A stretch of DNA of 64,000 nt from Clostridia bacterium (GTDB taxonomy: Bacteria; Bacillota; Clostridia; Oscillospirales; Acutalibacteraceae). The notes under the pieces are model-generated. The model saw nothing but the letters and a program-made list of their open reading frames with translations, was not told the origin of the DNA and searched no databases. Positions 59,313-64,000 of this stretch are shown piece by piece. Location: contig JAFSYP010000028.1 of assembly GCA_017449935.1 (NCBI GenBank), forward strand, positions 61,073 through 125,072, in the 5' to 3' direction. The position numbers were made by a program, and so were the translations under genes. How positions within the stretch are numbered: position 1 is the stretch's first letter; each line of letters opens with the position of its first letter.

Positions 59313-59341
59313 ATTATAACAAAAGTGTTCCGGTAAAGCAA
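59313..59341 (-). promoter_or_regulatory. Promoter of the acyl-CoA ligase operon
   Basis: Minus-strand TTGCTT (59336-59341), spacer 17, TATAAT (59313-59318). Confidence 0.75.
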
Positions 59342-59444
59342 GACTATTTTTCGACAAGAACTGCGAAATTGTGAATTTTAATCAATTCTTAATAAATTGA
59401 CCGGAAAGCGTACAAAACAAATGTACGTTTTTTGCGAAAAACAC

Positions 59445-59473
59445 TTGCCCTGCCCGTCAAAAAATGTTATACT
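59445..59473 (+). promoter_or_regulatory. Promoter of ftsK
   Basis: TTGCCC (59445-59450), spacer 17, TATACT (59468-59473); leader about 70 bases. Confidence 0.7.
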
Positions 59474-59551
59474 AAATTATCATGGTATAGTTTGACCGAT
59501 TCAGTCTTCGAAAAACAAGACCGCATCTGTAAAGATAAGAGAGGGATACAA

Positions 59552-62221
59552 TTGGCTGCCAAAAAAACGACCTCCGGCGCAAATAAAACGACGTCGGCAA
59601 AGCCCGCGGCAAAATCTTCCACCGCAAAAAAAACGCAGCCTGCTGCCAACGAGTCGATGCAGCAGGCGAAGCGGCAGCGGATCGCGATCGTTCTGTTTGC
59701 GTCCGCGGCGCTGCTGTTCTTTATTGCCGTTATCCGCGGAGAGGGCGCATGGTACGCGCTGCACCACGGGCTGTACGGTGTGTTCGGCGGCGTGTGTACG
59801 TTTGCCGTGCCGCTGATCCTGCTGGTGCTCGCGATCCTGTTTTCCACGAACAAACCGCTGGGCGGGATCAAGTCGGAGATGATCTTCGCGTCGCTGTGCG
59901 TGCTGTTTCTCGGCGGGATTATCCACGTCGGCTTCAACGATCCCGAATATTTGTCGTCCACCGGCTTTGCCACGCAGCTTGCCGACGCGTGGACGACGGA
60001 GTCTTTCTCCACGAGCGGCGGCGCGCTGGGCGCGTCGATCGGGTTCTGTCTTGCGAAGCTGGGCAAGGCGCCTGCGCTGATCACGATGTTCCTTGCGCTG
60101 TTCGTTTTCTTTATGCTGTTCTCCGGGACCACGCTGCCCACGCTTATGCATTTCTTCTCTAAGCCCGTTAAAAAGGTCGGCACGATGGCTGACGAGCGCA
60201 TCGAGAAAGGGATGCAGCGTCACCGTGAGCTGGAGGTCGAGCGCGCCGAGCGCCGCAAGCGCCGCGAAGAGGAACGCGCGCAGCAGGCTGCCGAGGCGAA
60301 CAGAAACAGGCAGAGCGGCGTCAAGACGTTCAATCCCGACATCCCCATCGGACCGGAAGCGTCCGAAAAGCTGGAATATGAGCGAAACGATAATTTCCTT
60401 CCGGATTTCATCTATCCCGACAACGCCAAGGACCGCCCGGCGTCCGGGATGAATCCGCCTGTCCTGCCGCCCATCGTTCCGGACGGGTCGCAGACGCCAG
60501 CCGCGGACGATCCGCAGCAGCCGCAGATCGTGCCGCCGATGCAGAAGCCGCCGCGCAATATTCGCAAAAAGAAAACGCCGGACCCGGAGCCGGAAGAAAC
60601 ACAGGAGGAAAAAGCCGATCTCGACGTGCCCGCGTCGAAGGGCGAGCCGGACAAGCCGCCCGTCTACCGCAAGCCGCCGATCACCTGTCTGCACGAGCCG
60701 GTGTACAATTCCGAATACGGCAACAGCAAAGCGGAGGAGGAGCAGAACGCCGCGCTGCTGATCAAAACATTGGAGAGCTTCAACGTCAAGGCGACCATCA
60801 CAGGTATATTCCGCGGTCCGTCCGTGACGCGCTATGAGCTGCTGCCCGCCGAGGGCGTCAAGATCAGCAAGATCACGGGACTTGCCGACGACCTTGCGCT
60901 GCGTCTGGCGGCGTCGGGCGTGCGCATCGAAGCGCCGATCCCCAACAAGGCGGCCATCGGCATCGAGGTGCCGAACCGCGCCAAAGCGTCCGTGACGCTG
61001 CGCGAGATCATCGACACGGACGTGTACCGCAAGGGCAGAGCCAAGAGCATCCTCAACGTGGCGCTTGGCAAGGACATCGCCGGCAACGTGATCTGCGCGG
61101 ATCTGGCGCGGATGCCGCATCTGCTGATCGCCGGCACGACCGGTTCCGGCAAATCCGTGTGTGTCAATTCCATGATCATGAGCATCCTCTACAATGCCGA
61201 ACCGTCCGAGGTCAAGCTCCTGATGATCGATCCTAAGCAGGTGGAATTCACCGTGTACAGCGGCATACCGCATCTTTTGGTGCCGGTCGTTTCCGACCCG
61301 CGCAAGGCGTCCGGCGCGCTTGGCTGGGCGGTGACGGAGATGCTCGGCCGCTATAAAAAATTCGCCGAACGCAACGTGCGCGACATCACGGGCTATAACC
61401 GTCTGGCCGACGAGGAACCGGAAATGGAGCGCATGAACCGGATCGTCATTTTCATCGACGAACTGTCCGACCTGATGATGGTCGCCCAGAGCGAGGTCGA
61501 GGACGCGATCTGCCGTCTGGCGCAGATGGCGCGCGCCGCCGGAATGCATCTGGTGATCGCCACACAGCGTCCGTCCGTGGACGTCATCACAGGCCTTATC
61601 AAAGCGAATATCCCCAGCCGGATCGCGCTGTCCGTGTCGTCGCAGGTGGACTCGCGGACGATCCTCGACACGGCGGGCGCGGAGAAGCTGCTGGGTTATG
61701 GCGATATGCTGTTCAGCCCCGTCGGCATGTCCAAGCCGCTGCGCGTGCAGGGCTGCTTCGTCTCGGAGGGCGAAGTGGAGGAAGTAGTCAGATACATCCG
61801 CAATCAGGAAGAAACGTCGTATGACGAGAGCGTCATGGACGAGATCGAGCGCCAGTCCGTCGCCAAAAAGAAAGGCGCGGAGCCGCCTGCCGAGGAAGGC
61901 GGCGCGGCGGCGCCCGGCGACGAAAAGCTGCAAAAAGCGATCGAGGTCGTCGTCGAAGCGGGTATGGCGTCCACGACGCTGCTGCAGCGCAAGCTCAGTC
62001 TCGGCTACGCGCGCGCCGCGCGGCTGATCGACGAGCTGGAGGAACGCAAGATCGTCGGCCCCTTCGAGGGCAGCAAACCGCGCAAGGTGCTGATCACCAA
62101 GCAGCAGTGGATGGAGATGTGCGCACTGTCTTCGGACGCGCCTGCGCCCGTTCCGGCGCCGGACGACGCGCCGCCGTTTGATACGGACGACTACGAGGAC
62201 GTGGAGGACGACTTTGAGTAA
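59552..62221 (+). CDS. ftsK: DNA translocase FtsK/SpoIIIE
   Basis: 889 residues from TTG 59552 (GAGGG six bases upstream). A basic, Ala/Lys/Thr-rich N-terminus precedes four membrane helices (about 48-210), an acidic Pro-rich linker (about 260-380), the motor with Walker A GTTGSGKS (528-535) and Walker B-type IVIFIDEL, and the gamma winged helix ([20 protein letters not shown]) that reads KOPS/SRS-like DNA. It moves chromosome DNA through the septum in division or sporulation. The next gene starts inside its stop region. Confidence 0.95.
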   Translation: MAAKKTTSGANKTTSAKPAAKSSTAKKTQPAANESMQQAKRQRIAIVLFASAALLFFIAVIRGEGAWYALHHGLYGVFGGVCTFAVPLILLVLAILFSTNKPLGGIKSEMIFASLCVLFLGGIIHVGFNDPEYLSSTGFATQLADAWTTESFSTSGGALGASIGFCLAKLGKAPALITMFLALFVFFMLFSGTTLPTLMHFFSKPVKKVGTMADERIEKGMQRHRELEVERAERRKRREEERAQQAAEANRNRQSGVKTFNPDIPIGPEASEKLEYERNDNFLPDFIYPDNAKDRPASGMNPPVLPPIVPDGSQTPAADDPQQPQIVPPMQKPPRNIRKKKTPDPEPEETQEEKADLDVPASKGEPDKPPVYRKPPITCLHEPVYNSEYGNSKAEEEQNAALLIKTLESFNVKATITGIFRGPSVTRYELLPAEGVKISKITGLADDLALRLAASGVRIEAPIPNKAAIGIEVPNRAKASVTLREIIDTDVYRKGRAKSILNVALGKDIAGNVICADLARMPHLLIAGTTGSGKSVCVNSMIMSILYNAEPSEVKLLMIDPKQVEFTVYSGIPHLLVPVVSDPRKASGALGWAVTEMLGRYKKFAERNVRDITGYNRLADEEPEMERMNRIVIFIDELSDLMMVAQSEVEDAICRLAQMARAAGMHLVIATQRPSVDVITGLIKANIPSRIALSVSSQVDSRTILDTAGAEKLLGYGDMLFSPVGMSKPLRVQGCFVSEGEVEEVVRYIRNQEETSYDESVMDEIERQSVAKKKGAEPPAEEGGAAAPGDEKLQKAIEVVVEAGMASTTLLQRKLSLGYARAARLIDELEERKIVGPFEGSKPRKVLITKQQWMEMCALSSDAPAPVPAPDDAPPFDTDDYEDVEDDFE

Positions 62222-63290
62222 CTACACAGACCATACAGATCACCCTGATCGCGAACCGGAGGACGTAAACGAAGAAACCGTGCAGGCCCCGCAGCCGGAC
62301 GAACCGGAAGAGGAGAGCATGCAGCCGGAGAATTCGGCACCCGCGCGTCCGCCGCGGCGCAGCGCGGCCAAAGCCGTTACGATCATCCTGCTTGCGCTGA
62401 TCGCAATCGCCGCTTTGGCCATCACGCTTTTCGGGAAGCGCGACGGTCCGCTGCCGACATGGCAGGAGCTGTACGAACTGGCGGGCTTTACCGAAGCGCC
62501 GGAGACACACGCCGATCAGCTTGCCGTGCATTTTATCGACGTGGGACAGGGCGACGGCATCCTGATCCAGACGCCGACGGGCGAGACTGTCGTGATCGAC
62601 GCGGGTGAGCGCGGCAACGAAAAAAAGATGATCTCCTATATCAAACAGTACGGCGACGACACGCTGGAATATGTGGTTGCCACGCATCCGCACTCCGATC
62701 ATATCGGCAGTCTGGACAACGTGATCGCCGCCTTTACCGTGCGGAACGTGGTGATGCCGCGACTCACACAGATCAACACGCCGACGCATTCGTTCTATAA
62801 AGACCTGCTGACAGCCGTCAAAAAGTCCGGCGCAAAGATGATTTCCGCAAAACCCTGCTATACCATTCCGCTTGGCAGGGGACAGTGTACCGTTTTGTCT
62901 CCCTCTGTTCAGTCGGAGAAGCTCAACGATATGTCCGTCGTGCTTCGTCTGGATTGGGGTGAAACGTCGTTCCTGTTCATGGGCGACGCCGGAGTCGCCG
63001 TCGAGAAGCAGCTTCTGAACGGCAAGTATGCCGGCTATCTCGACGCGGACGTCCTCAAGGTCGGGCATCACGGTTCCGGCACTTCGTCGTCGGCGATGTT
63101 TCTGAAAGCTGTCGATCCGCGCTTCGGCGTGATCTCCTGCGGCGCGGGCAACGATTACGGCCATCCGCATAAAGGAACGATGGATAAGCTCACAAAGCTC
63201 GGCACGACCGTGCTGCGCACCGATACGATGGGCAGCATCCGCATCTATTCCGACGGTCGGCAGATGTATACGGAGACGGACAATGGATAG
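62214..63290 (+). CDS. ComEC-like metallo-beta-lactamase-fold protein, membrane-anchored
   Basis: 358 residues from TTG 62214 (GGAGG six bases upstream), overlapping ftsK by eight bases. Acidic cytoplasmic tail, one membrane helix (about 55-75), then an extracytoplasmic MBL domain: [23 protein letters not shown] (zinc ligands), [17 protein letters not shown]. It matches the nuclease-like C-terminal domain of the ComEC DNA-uptake channel but without the channel. Its role may be DNA or nucleotide processing at the surface. Paired with DUF3006. Confidence 0.88.
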   Translation: MSNYTDHTDHPDREPEDVNEETVQAPQPDEPEEESMQPENSAPARPPRRSAAKAVTIILLALIAIAALAITLFGKRDGPLPTWQELYELAGFTEAPETHADQLAVHFIDVGQGDGILIQTPTGETVVIDAGERGNEKKMISYIKQYGDDTLEYVVATHPHSDHIGSLDNVIAAFTVRNVVMPRLTQINTPTHSFYKDLLTAVKKSGAKMISAKPCYTIPLGRGQCTVLSPSVQSEKLNDMSVVLRLDWGETSFLFMGDAGVAVEKQLLNGKYAGYLDADVLKVGHHGSGTSSSAMFLKAVDPRFGVISCGAGNDYGHPHKGTMDKLTKLGTTVLRTDTMGSIRIYSDGRQMYTETDNG

Positions 63291-63504
63291 AGCGTTTTCA
63301 ATCGACCGTTTTGAAGGCGCGCTTGCCGTGCTCGTGCCGGACGGCGGCATGCCGGTGCATGTGCTGGCGGAAAAGCTCCCGCCGGATGCGCGCGAGGGCG
63401 ACCGCGTTTCGCTCGTCGACCGCCGCTGGACGATCCAGCGCGCGGAAACGGACGGTTTACGCGCCGAACTGTTCGAGCTGCAGGAATGCCTGTTTGACGA
63501 GTAG
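63283..63504 (+). CDS. DUF3006-family protein
   Basis: 73 residues: FSIDRFEGALAVLVPDGG ... REGDRVSLVDRRWTIQRAETD, the DUF3006 profile of a short beta-barrel. It overlaps the MBL gene by eight bases. DUF3006 genes commonly accompany ComEC-like MBL genes, so the products probably work together, but no function is known. Confidence 0.85.
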   Translation: MDRAFSIDRFEGALAVLVPDGGMPVHVLAEKLPPDAREGDRVSLVDRRWTIQRAETDGLRAELFELQECLFDE

Positions 63505-63532
63505 AAGCGGCGAAAAAAATATAAAAAAACAC

Positions 63533-63561
63533 TTGCATATTCCGATACGCTGTGCTATACT
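63533..63561 (+). promoter_or_regulatory. Promoter of rpsB
   Basis: TTGCAT (63533-63538), spacer 17, TATACT (63556-63561). Confidence 0.8.
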
Positions 63562-63567
63562 ATATCG

Positions 63568-63660
63568 GCAAATCCGCACGGGCAGGCGTTCTGCGCGCCG
63601 GTGGCGGCGGCCTTTAAAGCCCCGCTGCGCGCCTAAACAGCCGCCCGGAGGTATAACTAA
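63568..63660 (+). promoter_or_regulatory. Structured GC-rich rpsB leader
   Basis: About 90 bases between the likely transcript start and the ribosome site are GC-rich and self-complementary: GGGC near 63580 with GCCC at 63644, and CGCGCC/GGCGCG-type arms within. It may be an S2 autoregulatory leader; I cannot match a specific consensus. Confidence 0.5.
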
Positions 63661-63674
63661 AGGAGGAAAAAACA

Positions 63675-64000
63675 ATGTCAGTCGTATCCATGAAGCAATT
63701 GCTGGAAGCCGGTGTCCATTTCGGCCACCAGACCAGGAGATGGAATCCCAAGATGGCGCCCTACATCTTCACAGAGCGCAACGGGATCTACATCATCGAC
63801 CTGCAGAAGACCGTCAAAAAGCTGGAAGAAGCGTATATGTTTGTACGCGAGCTTGCGGCGAACGGCGACGAGATCCTGTTTGTCGGCACCAAGAAGCAGG
63901 CGCAGGATTCCGTGCGCGACGAGGCGCTGCGCTGCGGCATGCCTTTCGTCAACGCCCGTTGGCTCGGCGGTATGCTCACCAACTTCAACACCATCCAGAA
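63675..64000 (+). CDS. rpsB: 30S ribosomal protein S2 (N-terminal part; runs off the window)
   Basis: 109 residues seen of about 240. [23 protein letters not shown] and [31 protein letters not shown] and [11 protein letters not shown] are the conserved N-terminal S2 blocks. S2 joins the 30S subunit late, next to S1. AGGAGG lies ahead of ATG. tsf normally follows, beyond the window. Confidence 0.97.
   Translation, partial: MSVVSMKQLLEAGVHFGHQTRRWNPKMAPYIFTERNGIYIIDLQKTVKKLEEAYMFVRELAANGDEILFVGTKKQAQDSVRDEALRCGMPFVNARWLGGMLTNFNTIQ

Noticed and set aside
59501-61933. 810-residue open frame on the minus strand
   Set aside because: It is antisense to ftsK, has a biased shadow composition (His/Arg/Asp-rich) and no ribosome site; the FtsK motifs on the plus strand are decisive.

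Overview
The window reads as chromosome of an anaerobic, Gram-positive, moderately GC-rich Firmicute, most likely class Clostridia and plausibly order Oscillospirales. The evidence is a type III glutamine synthetase, a complete Rnf complex, Fhs under a ZTP riboswitch, strong AGGAGG ribosome sites with frequent TTG starts, a BspA-type leucine-rich surface protein, a GPH sugar symporter and a DUF6472 small protein. The order-level placement is inference. Genes are dense: no gene-free stretch exceeds 300 bases.

Region by region. (1) 1-4280: end of glnN, then a secreted BspA-like protein and a 48-codon gene behind it. (2) 4449-11206, plus strand: metallophosphoesterase, GPH transporter, GH127-like enzyme, alpha/beta hydrolase and FAD oxidoreductase, mostly overlapping, so one operon. 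A 166-bp inverted-repeat MITE-like element lies at 11286-11451. (3) 11454-14557, minus: family I.5-like lipase, PrsW-like membrane protease, Thr-rich membrane-anchored protein. (4) 14810-16721, plus: zinc-ribbon protein and TPM-domain protein. (5) 16895-19349, minus: CAP protein, PI-PLC-like protein, stand-alone GMP synthase ATPase subunit. (6) 19516-23318, plus: a protein with two GreA C-terminal-like domains, tRNA-Val(CAC), an ATP-grasp enzyme and an ABC-F protein. (7) 23418-31929, minus: PHP and HAD phosphatases, then rnfCDGEAB followed by an aldose epimerase and an 8-TM protein. (8) 32149-40475: OPA-type transporter; fhs with riboswitch; CYTH; a mutY-led operon with a GH99-like protein, nitroreductase, phosphoesterase and PPC protein; Rrf2 regulator. 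(9) 40558-46381, plus: LysR regulator, metY with operator and attenuator-like leader, M20 peptidase, AhpD-like protein, SDR, LURP-one-like protein. (10) 46459-49275, minus: trmB, DUF6472 protein, pepD, phosphoesterase. (11) 49419-56227, minus: nine intact phage head and packaging genes. (12) 56325-59268, minus: DUF4474 protein and acyl-CoA ligase. (13) 59552-64000, plus: ftsK, ComEC-like MBL protein, DUF3006 protein, start of rpsB.

The most unusual locus is the head cassette in region 11. It carries terS, terL (apparently starting at ATT), portal, protease/scaffold, decoration-like protein, major capsid, two connectors and a tail-completion-like protein fused to a fibre-like domain. There is no integrase, repressor, replication, tape-measure, sheath or lysis gene. 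All frames are open and the TerL catalytic motifs are intact. A hairpin terminator bounds it on each side, between ordinary chromosomal genes. It could be a domesticated or satellite-like particle system, or a well-preserved remnant; the sequence alone cannot decide.

Metabolically the window points to an amino-acid and sugar fermenter with Rnf energy conservation, one-carbon metabolism sensed through ZTP, and regulated sulfur assimilation (Rrf2, LysR, MetY).
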